Of a stretch of 64,000 nucleotides of DNA, positions 22,228 to 33,193 are shown piece after piece; the first letter of the stretch is position 1; every line of letters starts with the position of its first letter. Below the pieces are notes generated by a model. The model was not told the DNA's origin. It ran no database searches and saw only the letters and a program-made list of their open reading frames with translations. Source of the stretch: Pseudovirgaria hyperparasitica. Taxonomy: Eukaryota; Ascomycota; Dothideomycetes; Acrospermales; Acrospermaceae. The stretch spans positions 434,001 to 498,000 of the forward strand of contig NW_022985562.1 in NCBI RefSeq assembly GCF_010093815.1, in the 5' to 3' direction. A program made the translations under genes and the position numbers.

Positions 22228-24498
22228 GTGCACGCCTGGCGTTCGTGGGCACTCAGAAACTGCATCCGATCTCGGTTGTCGGTCAAGTCGGCCGCTTTCC
22301 TCTTTCTTCTCTCGGGGTTGACATGATTTGTTTAGTTGAATTTCCGGGATATACCCCCTGCCTGTAGCATAAGAAGCGATGCCAAATCCATCTACCCATC
22401 TAAGGGAATGACGTAAAGTTGGCAGAGTTCTGGGAACTGTACCGCGCTTGCTTAGAATGGAAATATCAATGCCACGCAATAATAATCGCATAACTCGATA
22501 CGCGTTTTGGAAATCTTGCAAGTTTGGATATATGTATGCTGCTGCTGAAAGCGTGCCAGTGCTTTTCCGCTATCTTACTGCACTGCGGGTAGGGGTCCAG
22601 TTCATCTGACCTATATAGACTGTATCTCGAAGCCATCATACATACATACCTACGGAAAGTCCTGATCCCACACTGAGCCAGCGCCAGACTACCAACCCTC
22701 GAAACCCCCGATTACCCCTCTCAGATGAAACCAAAATGTCAGTCGACGCCTTCCATGCGGCCCCAAAGCCTCCGGGCGAGAATCTCTGACCAGGCTAGAT
22801 ATGCAGGTCTGGCATGATGTGATTCCCGTACCCACCACTTCTGTCGAGAGTGACAACTTGAATTCTATCCATTTGATGATAAGCTTGGGGGATAGGCAGG
22901 CTGACTGGCTGGGTTGGAAGTCAAGGCTATATGTTCCTATGGGGCTGTATGTGTATTGCTTGAGGCGTAGGGTGTGTGGGAGGGGGAGTACATAAGTTGT
23001 AATGTGTCTTTCGATGTGCCATATATTATTGTGATCTTGCTCGTTGGCGCCTCCTCACCATAGATCATCACTACTCTGCTCTATGGATACTACACAAAGA
23101 CTTGCCTGGCGTAGGGTGTGATAGTGAGCAAGAAGAGGTAGCTGATGTCGATTATAGTAGGTCTGAAATATTTCTTTGTCAGTGATGCTAAGTATGGTAG
23201 GTTAGCTGCGGGGTCAGAGGACAGATTGCGCGTTGGTGTCACATAAAAAGCTATTACCGCATGTAGAATTGGAAAGCTTTACTCTAGTACGCGATGCTGC
23301 CTTCAATGAGGTGTTGTGAATATAAGACTCGATTACAAGTGGGTATGCGAGGATTGATGACAGCAAAGGGGAATTCGCAGTGGTCCACCAACAACATAAT
23401 GTCATTGCCTGAATGAAGAAAGGAGCAAAGTGATCTATCGAAATTGTTTATACCAATGCTATACATGCCAGAGATGGAGAGGTGCATGAGGACTCTTTGT
23501 GGAGGGGAATGCAGTCTGCACGTGTCCTGAGGCCGCAATCTATCGTGGCACGCCGGAAGCGGTCCGACACGGCGCAGCCCCAGCCCGGAGTGATCAACAC
23601 CACCAACAGACGGGCGATGGCGGTACAACGTTGCAGTGGAGCGCGCGGCTAGCATGTGACATATGAAATGTGATGGTTCTCAGTAATTAACTATGTGATC
23701 TGATGGGATGAATCCGGTCTGGCTCCGCTCATCGTCTCGTGGTCTTAGGCTGTTGATTGAGTAGATTATTAGTATCCGGATCCATGTACTGGTCGCATGC
23801 GGGAGTCGCCCATTCCGAGTCTATCTAGAAGCTGTGACGGCCCGGGCGTCTGCCCTCTGATGGATGTTTCCATGGCTTTGACCGACTGGGTGGTGCGCGT
23901 TGTAAAGATCAGATCCGAAGCGCAGATAGAGAGCAGGACTGCTGATGCAACGCCAACTTGACTGATCTCTGCTCTATTGTCGCATCTCGAATCTTGGTCA
24001 GATGATCTGCCTTTGCCCTCATTGTAAAAGACACAGTCATGTGCGGTTATACTTGCTCATCTACGCGCGGTGCTGGCCCCTTTGGACGGGGACTGGTGAC
24101 GGTGACAGCGAGGATGACGGCCACGGTGGAATTGCGAGAGAGTGCAGCCGAGTGAACCAACTGAATTGGGCAATAGACGGGGAGTTTTAGGGGACGGAAA
24201 CTCGCTAAAGGCGCGGCTTTGGAGCTTCCGAGCAGCTTTTAGGTTGCTATTTTGGTGCGCCACACTCCTAATTGGTCGAGCTTCAGCTCCAAAACGGCCT
24301 CACCATCAACCCTATCATCAACTAATCACGGCTGTCACTCCACCCGATACACTGATCGTCGTGCCTGAAAAGTCTTGCTTTCAAAAATGTTTATCATGTC
24401 TCTTACCTGCTGCTGTATCTGTGGAGCTTGTACAACTGTCTTCGCCTCCCCCTCTGTTCCTTGTTCAAGCCTGCATTCGAGTGTGTCATTCCCTTATC
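22228..24498. other. Intergenic, 2.3 kb, no gene recognised
   Basis: Short open frames occur on both strands but none has family likeness, a consistent frame or splice support. The last 250 bases are pyrimidine-rich and should include the P450 promoter and leader. Confidence 0.5.
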
Positions 24499-26324
24499 AT
24501 GGCACTCACGAGCGCGTTCGAGGCTGCCATTGAGCGCATCACTGTGGATCCCATTCTGTTTGGGCCTCTAATTCTCTGCTTCGCTTTCTTTGCATGGTCA
24601 CAGTTCACAAGACGATCGCTCGTTCCTGAAGATTTGCCATGGTTGCGAAAGAAGGGAGGGTTTCTCTTCTTTGGTGACATTCGGCTTCGTTTCGAAGGTC
24701 TTGTCCACGTTCGCGACTGGCTATCTGACGGCTATTCGAATGTGCGTCTCACAGCTCTTCTCGATTCACGGTACTTTGCTAATAGACTGGTAGTATTCTA
24801 AGCAAGGCAAATCGTACATCTATCGAACCTTTGTCGGAACTCCGGAGATTATCATCCCTAAGGAGCAGGTTAGCTGGCTCCTGGAATATCCTGAGTAGGC
24901 TTGCATGCGAAAATGATGTCATAACACGCTGATTTATATGCAGTGAAGCTGTAAGCGTACACGAAATGCATCGCGAGATGATGGGCGCCGACTGGACATA
25001 CGGCCACCCAGATATCATCCGTACCAACTTCCATGAGCACGTCATTCACCGGAATCTGGCTCGTAAAATGACTCCTGCCGCAATCATGGAGATTTGGGAC
25101 GAGGTTGTTTGCTCGATCAACGATACGTGGGGCTACGGTACGAACGAATGGAAGGAGCTCTGCGTATACGACAATGCTCTCGAGTTGATTCCCAGAATCT
25201 CCAATAGGCTCTTTGTCGGTACTTCGCTCTGTAGGAACACCGAGTTCTTGAAGGGAATGTGCCTGTATGCCGACGATGTTTTCCGTTCTGCCGCTCTAAT
25301 TGGGCTCATCCCCGCCTTTTTGAAGCCCGTATTGGCGCCGTTGATATGCATTCCAAACAAGAAGCATTATGCGCAGTCTGCAAGGTATCTGGTCCCATTC
25401 GTCGAGAAGAGATTCGCAGATATGGACAGGAAAGAGAAGAATCCTGGTTGGGACTGGCAAGAGCCGAATGATTATATCCAGTGGCATATCAACCAAGCAA
25501 AATCCGAAGGGAGAACACAGGAGCTCGAACCTGACATGGTCTCCCGATATACAGCTATGCTAAACTTCGCCGCGATCCACACCACCGTGTTCAGTCTAAC
25601 GAATATCATGCTCGATTTGGTTGGTTCCGACCCCGCGAAAGGATTTTGGGAAGGAATTCGCGAAGAGGTCGAGCGAGTGTACGCAGAGGAGAAAGGTGTA
25701 TGGACCAAGCCAGCTCTCAATCGCCTCATCCGGACAGATAGTGCGATTCGAGAGAGTCTACGGCTCCGGAGCTTCTTGACTCGAGGTGTGAAGAGAAAGG
25801 TGCTGATCCCGCATGGTGCGTACAACAAGACTGAGGGCTGGACAGCGCCGCAGAATGCCCACATCGCGGTCGATGCACACAGTATCCACCACGATCCCGA
25901 AATCTACCCGAACCCGGAGGAGTTTGATGCGTTCCGGTTCTCGCGGCCACGTGAAGAGATTGAGGCGAAGCAAGGCGCCATCGTTGACTACGAGGAGGTG
26001 CTGAGATCTAAAAACTTGAGCATGGTAACGACTGGAGCGACGTTCTTGCCCTGGGGTCATGGCCGACATGCATGGTAAGTACCTAATGAATGCCCCGCAA
26101 CGTCCGATCGCATGCGCATCCCTTGCTTACTGACGTATGACAGCCCCGGTCGATTTTTTGTCTCGCATGAATTGAAGATGATGTTCGCATACATGGTGAT
26201 GAACTACGACATTGAGCCACTGCCACAGCGGCCCGACAATGTGTGGATTGGATATAATGTGCTGCCGCCGATGAAGGCGACGATTAGAGTGAAGAGGAAG
26301 ACGGACACAGTACGGCATTATTGA
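24499..26324 (+). CDS. Cytochrome P450 monooxygenase, membrane-anchored
   Basis: Exons 24499-24741, 24803-24894, 24944-26074 and 26144-26324 give 548 residues. An N-terminal anchor helix (LFGPLILCFAFFAWSQF) points to the ER membrane. The I-helix carries AAIHTTVFSLTN in place of the usual A/GGx(D/E)TT. IRESLRL contains the ExxR motif. The heme loop is FLPWGHGRHACPGRFF; its Cys codon is split by the last intron (TG|C). The HTT variant of the I-helix occurs in the fungal ent-kaurene-oxidase-like and related families, so an oxidation of a terpenoid or polyketide-like substrate is possible. The substrate is not inferable. No biosynthetic core gene is nearby, so it stands alone. Confidence 0.93.
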
Positions 26325-27629
26325 AGGCTATAAGATAGATGCGTGGCGCATGATGATACCCCTTGCTTGATTATATGGCGTACGGAGTGCCGCTACGTGC
26401 CAAACCGCATTGAGCACCGGTAGCGTAAAGCTCACATATATAGATATATTGTAATATGTTTCCGATGGCTACTGCGCACCACCGTCTGGTTCATGGCCAG
26501 CTCGATGCTGTGATGAAATGTGTATAGGCATGATGATCTCGTCGTCTCGACATGTGAAGTCTAGGTGTGAGTAGTGTAGCAAAAGAGCCTAAAGAGTAAG
26601 ACGATGAGTGAAGAGAAAGTAAAGAGAAGCGCCGTGTGTATACGGAGGATGGAGGCAGCATTGGTAGTACAGGAACCCCCAAAAAGTCAGTGCACGGACG
26701 TCCGGGCGTCAGGTCTTCTTGTTGCTCCTGGTGAAAAGACGAGTTCGCTGTCTGTCCGTTATTCCTCAACAATCTCCCGAGTACAAAACTCCAACCGACA
26801 ACCTCTTCTTCTTCTTGTTCGTCTTAGTTCTTTCTTACCTACCTATCCACCTAACGTCAACTTCTATATTTTATGCTGCTCGAAGTGTATGACACTCAGC
26901 CCTACGAGATATTGTACAAAACTAAGCACAGGCTAGGCTTGGAACGATGGGTAAGTGCCCGCTCCACCCAACCAGCCCCAGTCCCCAGCTCGCAGTTTGC
27001 AGCTCCACACAGTTCCCACCCTGCTGCCCCAATCATACACATCCCGTCCTGGCTTTTTTGTCTATTTTGCCTGTTTTTATACCTCGACGCCATCTGGTTT
27101 GGACTATAGGCCGTACGCCGCCTGATCGCAGAAGAAAGACGTGTCATAGTTGTCGACAGCAGGTGCTGATGTGGATGCTGATGGTGGCGGCTGGGTGTGC
27201 AGCCCACGCCCGGGCGGTGATGGGCACCCCCCAAAGCGACCTATATCGAGCACCGTTTTGCGGTCTTCGCGCGCCGACGTCATCCTGCAGCTCACCATCA
27301 TCGCCGGCTTCCTTTGTGTCATGAGCTGCGCACTCAGCCTCTCACAACTTGCTGGCCTATCCTCGTCCTTGCTCCACGCATCCTCTCTGCGATGATGTTG
27401 CATGCGGAGAGGCGTGCATGAACCGGTTGTGTTGCGAGCCCGCGACATTACGATTACTACTACTTCGATAATCGTTGCCTAGGATGGGCTGATCACGCTG
27501 CCTCCCTCCTTTCTCTGTTGCTCGTCTTCCTTAAACCTTCCCACTACCCCATTTCTGTCCTCCCTAGAGATCGCGCTACTTTGTCTACTGTATCTTCAGC
27601 AAGCCTTTTCCCTGCATCAAGCTAACATC
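26325..27629. other. Intergenic, 1.3 kb, no gene recognised
   Basis: Holds the P450 3' end and the leader of the next gene. A 125-codon Cys/Pro-rich frame near 26947-27324 has overlapping frames on the opposite strand and no consistent signal. The last 150 bases are pyrimidine-rich. Confidence 0.5.
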
Positions 27630-28672
27630 ATGGCCGAAACAGAGGCTTTTATTGTAGGTTCTAATCATCCTGACTGGCATATGCTAGCCCCGAAGTCCGA
27701 ACCAGGCATTTGCTGGTCAAGTATGTCTTAATCCAACACAGCTGACCCATTCGTGTGTAGGAGCTAGGCTGCACGGCGCTCACTCGCGCGGCAGATAAAT
27801 ACCACGACACAGTATGGGATCGACTGCCCACCTGGAGGAAGAAACAGATCAAAGAACAAGACCGTGAAGATCGCGCCCGTGAAACCAGGACTCGCTCCCG
27901 CTCCGTACCCAACAACGATTACTACGTAGACGACGACCGCTCTCGATATCCCGAACAGAAGGGCGTGCTGGTCAGGCGTGAGGAAGTGTATCCAAAGAAT
28001 CGTGACTACAGAGAGGAAACCATGATCGAACGTGTGGGTGGCGACCGCAAATCAACATACGACACCCGTAATCGTTACGGTGACCATGGTGCCATGGTGA
28101 CAACCCGCGATTCGTATGCTGCGACTTACTACCCAGACGGAGCTCCTCCAGTAAGGCCCTCCGTTCGAACAAGACAAATGTGATCTGACAAGCCCTCGTA
28201 GAACTCTGCCATGGTACGAAATCCTCACCCAGCCGACTCCATAATCCTCGAACGCAATCGCTACCGTGCGCGCAGCCTTTCACGCAGTCGCTCGCAGTCG
28301 CGCCATCGCAGCAAGTCACGTCACCGACGATCGGGATCCCATGTCGACCATGACGATGATTCCAAGAAGCGCAAATACGGTCCTACGATTGTCGGAGCTG
28401 TTGCCGGTGGTCTTGCAGGTCGCAATCTAGGTGACGGCGATCGTTTGACTACAGTAGCTGCAGCCATCATTGGTGCTGTGGGCGCGAAACATGGATACAA
28501 GGAGTACGAGAAGCGAAAGTCAAAGAAGCACCACAAAGAAGATCGTGACTGGGAAGACGAGCATGCAGATGACTATTATGATGACGACTCGCGGGCTTCG
28601 CGTGCGCAATTCAGGGGTGGACGCGATGGACGGATCCACTTCTCCAAGAGTCCCAGCCGAAGCCGGCGATAG
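27630..28672 (+). CDS. Basic RS-rich protein with a glycine-zipper segment
   Basis: Exons 27630-27653, 27688-27720, 27761-28150 and 28202-28672 give 305 residues. The first two exons are tiny (8 and 11 codons) and give MAETEAFI and PRSPNQAFAGQ, joined to ELGCTALTRAADKYHD. The middle is charged and Arg/Tyr/Asp-rich. Residues ~165-200 hold an SR-type tract (SLSRSRSQSRHRSKSRHRR). A hydrophobic glycine-zipper-like segment follows (GPTIVGAVAGGLAGRNLG, then AAAIIGAVGAKHG), and then a Lys/Asp-rich tail ending in SKSPSRSRR. This architecture is common in fungal DUF3824-type proteins; the function is unknown. The gly-zipper may insert in or bind a membrane. Confidence 0.8.
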
Positions 28673-29168
28673 GAGTCTACTGGTAGCATTGGGCGGGAAG
28701 AATGGCTTTTTTTTCCTTATGCGAGGTTCATTGAGCAAGTATCGGAACACAAGCACGGCGTTATCATGACGAGCACTTTATGAACTACACAAAATATCCA
28801 CCATGCTTCTAGCACGGTCACGACCCGGTTTCGTCTACGGTTGTACCAATACGGGAATGAGTTTTAGGCATTAGCGAGCATGTAACATGACGAAATTAGC
28901 AAGTAGACTTGCACATCTCATTCATCCAAGTAATTAGTGCACGCATCTCGTATCTATCCACCGCTCTCGACCTTTCCTGACACATAAAGACCCCCATAGT
29001 CCTAGCCACTGGTATCGCGATATATACAAATCGCGACACTAACGACGTCACGCACCGCGCAGCGCGCAGTGCAGCTTTCGCTATTACTCTGGTCTTTTCT
29101 AGGTATATATATGCGTGCATATACGTTTGCATGATGGGCTGTACTTGTACCTACATCTGTATCTACTT

Positions 29169-29224
29169 CCACATCCACATCCACATCCACATCCACATCC
29201 ACATCCACATCCACATCCACATCC
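29169..29224. repeat. (CCACAT)n hexanucleotide microsatellite
   Basis: About nine perfect tandem copies of CCACAT. A six-base period keeps open frames on both strands, which explains several chance ORFs. Confidence 0.95.
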
Positions 29225-29734
29225 CCACCAAGTCACGCAACAGCTCACAACTACGCCATATAACCCCTCACACAGGCACAAGTACATGTACATATGCATT
29301 CTGCCTCTCACATCTCACGTCTTCTTCTCACGTCTTCCATTCCATACATCGCATGAGATCCCACATCAAATTCCGCGTACCTAGTACCTGGTAGGTACGC
29401 AACCACGGAATGAACATGTATGCTCTTTGAGGAGAGTAGGTTAGTAGACATGAGAAGCTAGGTAAGCCGGCTGAGAACAGGTTGTATTCCATGGGTATTA
29501 GTAGATTGCGAACAAAAGTGGCCCAAGGGGAAGAGGACGCAAGTAAGTGTGGAGGGAGGGGGTGGAGGAGGCGGGGCGGAAAACGAATTGTGTACGTCAC
29601 AATACGATGATGCGGGATTTTTGCAGATGGTGAGATGAAGACGCGCTGGGTCTTGTGCTTGGTCGTGTTCGAGTATAGATACATCTATATACAGCCGTGA
29701 TAATTGCTTGCTTTCTTGCTTGCTTTTTTGCGAT

Positions 29735-29773
29735 GCGTGCGTGCGTGCGTGCGTGTGCATGTCTGTGTGTGTG
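29735..29773. repeat. (TGCG)n/(TG)n microsatellite
   Basis: Tandem GTGC units grade into GTGTGT. It lies about 90 bases downstream of the PCF11 stop codon, in its probable 3' UTR. Confidence 0.85.
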
Positions 29774-29859
29774 ACATGCAGACACATATTCCCATTGAAA
29801 CCCAAACGCCATGCTTCACTTTCCCCTCTTCCAGCCTTATCGACATCAGGAGAACAGGC

Positions 29860-32132
29860 CTATGTCCAAAGACCCCTCTTGACCTCCCCTCCACTCTCCT
29901 CCTCCGCCTTCCTCTTCCCCAAGACGCTGTCCGGCGTCGCGCTCGCCGCCCTCTGCTGAGCCTGCTGTTGCGCCATCGCCATCGCACTCATACCCTTGTT
30001 CACCTCCTCCCAACAACTCGCGTGATATACCTTGCCGCCCTTCTTAACCGCATCCATCCACACAAAGTCGTTCGCTTGCACAAGCCACTTCTTCTCGAAT
30101 CGCTCCTGGCATATTGGGCACGGGGCGTTCTGAAGCGTGATTTCGGCCGGGACACGGATGTAGCGCTCTGCAGGCTCAGGTTTGCCGCCCGTAACCCCGC
30201 CGGGGGATGTACCGGTGGGTGCTGACGGGTTCGACTCGTCGACCTCGCGGTACTCGATCCACTCGCGCTCGCCAACATACCAACTGCGGTGAACGCCGCG
30301 TTTGGCAATGTCCGGGTCTTTGACTTTGAAGTGCCAGTCCATGTGTTTCGCCTTGGCGGCGCGCCCGGCGTCCGTGGCGGGGAAACGGCGGCCGCAGGTG
30401 GAGCATTGGTTGGGGAGAGCGCCGTATAAACGGGCGATGAGGTACGGACGGGGGCTGGGAAAAGGTCAGCATCTTTACAGGGAGGTCACTACCGAGGGCT
30501 TACTGTTTGGTGATGGACGCTGTGTTGAGTTGGACATCGTTTTCGGTATTGGTCGGTACGCTAGGGACGCGTGCCATGGGTCCGCTACCGAGAAAGCCAT
30601 GTAGCGCCGTTGGCAGTTGCGGCGGTGCTGGATTGGGTGAACCACCGGTACTTAGGATGTTCTGGGATTTCAGTGCATCTAGAAGCCAGCTTGGACTCTG
30701 CCCTGGAGGAGGCAGCCCACCTTGACTTGATGGTGTTGGCAAGGGGCGGGGGTCTGGGGGTTTTGGAGTCGTTGAAGTAGATTGGGGGGCGAACTGTTGT
30801 AGCATTTGCGCCAATGACAGACTGGACGCCGAATTTGGAGCAGGTGCACTTGACACTGGCGTAGAAGTTGCTGGTGTAGCTAATGGCAAAGGGGTGAGAT
30901 GTTGAAAGGGCGGCTGCGTGACTGGGGGTGTTTGGGTCTGCGGAGTCGAGGACTGTAGCAGTTGCGCTAGGTTGATCGGGTTTGCACTGACTGCTGGCGG
31001 CGCTTGAGTTGGTTGTAGGAACTGCGACAGTGATGCCGAAGGTGGCTGTACTTGTATCTGTGGAGGAGGTTGTACTGAACCCGGTCTGTGGAAAGGTTGA
31101 GGGGCCTGATAAGCAGTATTAGGGGTTGTAGAGGGAGTCAGCGGTAGAAGCTGATCTCGTATGGCTCTCAGTTGATCATCGGATAGCTGCTGCGACTTCA
31201 ATAATGTCTGTAGATCCACGAGAGCTTTCAGCTTTGTCATCAGTTCCTGACTTTGGAAATTCTGCATCCACTCCGTTCGGGTTACTGTCACAAGCTTATC
31301 GACTTCAGAGAGAAGCTGGGCCGAGCTGATGGGCTGAATTTGTTGACTTCCATTTGCTGGAGTAGATGAGCTGTAAGGGGATGCGAATGAGATGCCGTGC
31401 TGTTGAGGCGTGATCTAGTTTGTGTCAGTCACGTGATTATCCCACCAGTCTCCTATACGTACTTGACGAACCCGAGGGTCGTGACTTTGCGGGAACGAAT
31501 TCTGTGGTGGTGTTGGTGTATTCCGCCATGGCTCGCCGGGACCGGGCCGGGCAGGAAGAGGATTCTGCATCGGTCGTTGCGTGCGTTGCTGTTGTTGCTG
31601 TTGCTGGGACTGTACTGTGATGGTTCGAATTTTTATCAACGCATTCTCGATGTCGCGGGTTATTTCAGGCGGAAAGACAGGACGTTTCTCCATAGATTCT
31701 GGTGGCGGTGCTTTCCAAGTCTGTAGCAGATTGTCCATGGCCCTTCTTGTAGTTTGAGCCATCAGGGAATATGCTTCCATGAATGTCTTGTATAGATCTC
31801 TGCTCAAGTATACAGTGTATGGAGTGCCAACAAATTTGACAATAGCATCAAGAACATACAGAGCAGGAAGTTTGAATTCAGGCCGGGTCTAATTTTTGAT
31901 CAGTTGCCTGTCTATGTGATTGAATGAAGAAGATTTGCTTTCTCGAGCAGCATTCAATTCTTACCGTCTTGATGTGATTCACAAGCTCTCGTGAAATCGC
32001 CTGGGCATGTTCGGTGTTCTCTTTCGCGATGATCATGAGATTGTTGATCTGTGCTCTATCATTGATGGTGAGGTCTTGAAGCGCATCCTTGAAGTCATCA
32101 GCGACCTCAGCTGATGTCGCAGTGTAAGACAT
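29860..32132 (-). CDS. PCF11: Pcf11, mRNA cleavage and polyadenylation factor IA subunit
   Basis: Exons 32132-31965, 31888-31463, 31414-30504 and 30454-29860 give 699 residues. Pcf11 couples 3'-end cleavage to transcription termination by binding the RNA polymerase II CTD. Residues ~5-130 form the CID domain (DFKDALQDLTINDRAQINNL; FKLPALYVLDAIVKFVGTPY; LSRDLYKTFMEAY). A short Gln tract (QQQQQQQ) and a Pro/Gln-rich linker follow. The C-terminal part has the two zinc modules around CSTCGRRF and CPICQERFEKKW, with H and C ligands in KVYHASCW. The junction ITKH|PRPYLIARLYGALPNQC across intron 3 supports the model. It is divergent from HOOK. Confidence 0.95.
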
Positions 32133-33193
32133 GGTGGGCTAGATATATATGGTAGTGGGGGTGATGCAGAGGCAAGAGTAGCAAAGTCGCGCTGCGTTGC
32201 AGTGAAGTATTTGGGGCACGCTGTACGTTTCGTATTGGGCAATCGAGCTGAACTCGGGCAAGTCGCTCTGCAGAGCTGACAGAGAGCCAGAACCAGACGA
32301 TGTGATAGATCTCCCTCTTTCAAACACAAGGAACAAAGGCTGTATGTATCGTTGCTAACTAGTGACTCGCAAGATAATACCCGAAGGCTTGCTTGCAGTG
32401 AGAAGACGACACGAATTGTTTTTCCTTCTTCAGCCGCCGACACCTTCACCCGCGTCTAGCCTGACGAGTTTCCTCCCAGTTGCAACCAAGTGTAAAGGAT
32501 ATCTCCTAGCTTTTGAATAGTGCAAACCGTTGCGCTTGAGTAAACCTGTGTAGTTCAAGTTGAATGGACTTGAGCATGAGATTGGGTAGAAACTTCGGGA
32601 CCTCTCAGAAAGCAAGGTACTGAGTTGTAACTAACTGTGATTAAATCAGGATAGAGTGTATTGTTGAGGTGCAGAGTGCTGTAATCAAAGTTGGTTGGTT
32701 GAGAGAATGAGAAAGCGGAGGTGAGGGAGACGACATCCTGCGTTCCGTAACTAGTACCTTTCTCGGCGCAAGGTTGTTCCTGCCGGTCGCGCGTGTGCAC
32801 GCGTCAGGGTAGCGTTAGGTCGGTACCTGGCCGGTGCTTCAATTCCAAACCGGGTGCTAGTTCATAGTGCTCCCCTCCCTTCTTCGACCAAGAAACCCGA
32901 ATAAACAACATTGTTTCTTCAGAAGACGTCACTCCTTACGTTTTCTTGCTACCCCTTTTATTGTTCACAAACACGAATCGATGCCGCATCGCAACCCGAT
33001 GCACGCCACGACCTGTTGTTGATGAGCTCGACCCCTGCTAAACACCTGCTCCATGGCTATGATACTGTTACAACATGCCTGAGAATTGCAACTACGATCC
33101 TGTAGTACAATCTTGGCGTAGTCTGGAACTGAGTAAAAGAGATTCCATTCCATTGCCCCGAGCGGAACGGATTGTCGACGAGCACCCGACACC
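32133..33193. promoter_or_regulatory. Divergent promoter region PCF11 / HOOK
   Basis: About 1 kb shared by two divergent housekeeping genes. Several short frames on both strands, none convincing. Pyrimidine-rich DNA at 32870-32960 precedes HOOK. Confidence 0.55.

Larger units (their letters stand above)
28673..29859. other. Intergenic with microsatellites
   Basis: 1.2 kb between two gene 3' ends (the PCF11 stop lies at 29860). It holds a CCACAT hexamer array, a TGCG/TG array and AT-rich stretches. His-Pro or Asp-Val repeat frames here are artefacts of the hexamer. Confidence 0.6.

Noticed and set aside
26947-27324. 125-codon Cys/Pro-rich frame upstream of the glycine-zipper gene
   Set aside because: Opposite-strand frames of equal length, no consistent signal peptide, and probably leader DNA.
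24499-28672. Possible secondary-metabolite cluster around the P450
   Set aside because: The neighbours are a chromatin protein and a basic glycine-zipper protein. No synthase, transferase, transporter or pathway regulator is present.
29002-29384. His-Pro, Asp-Val and Gly-Cys repeat frames
   Set aside because: They arise from the CCACAT hexamer array on both strands.
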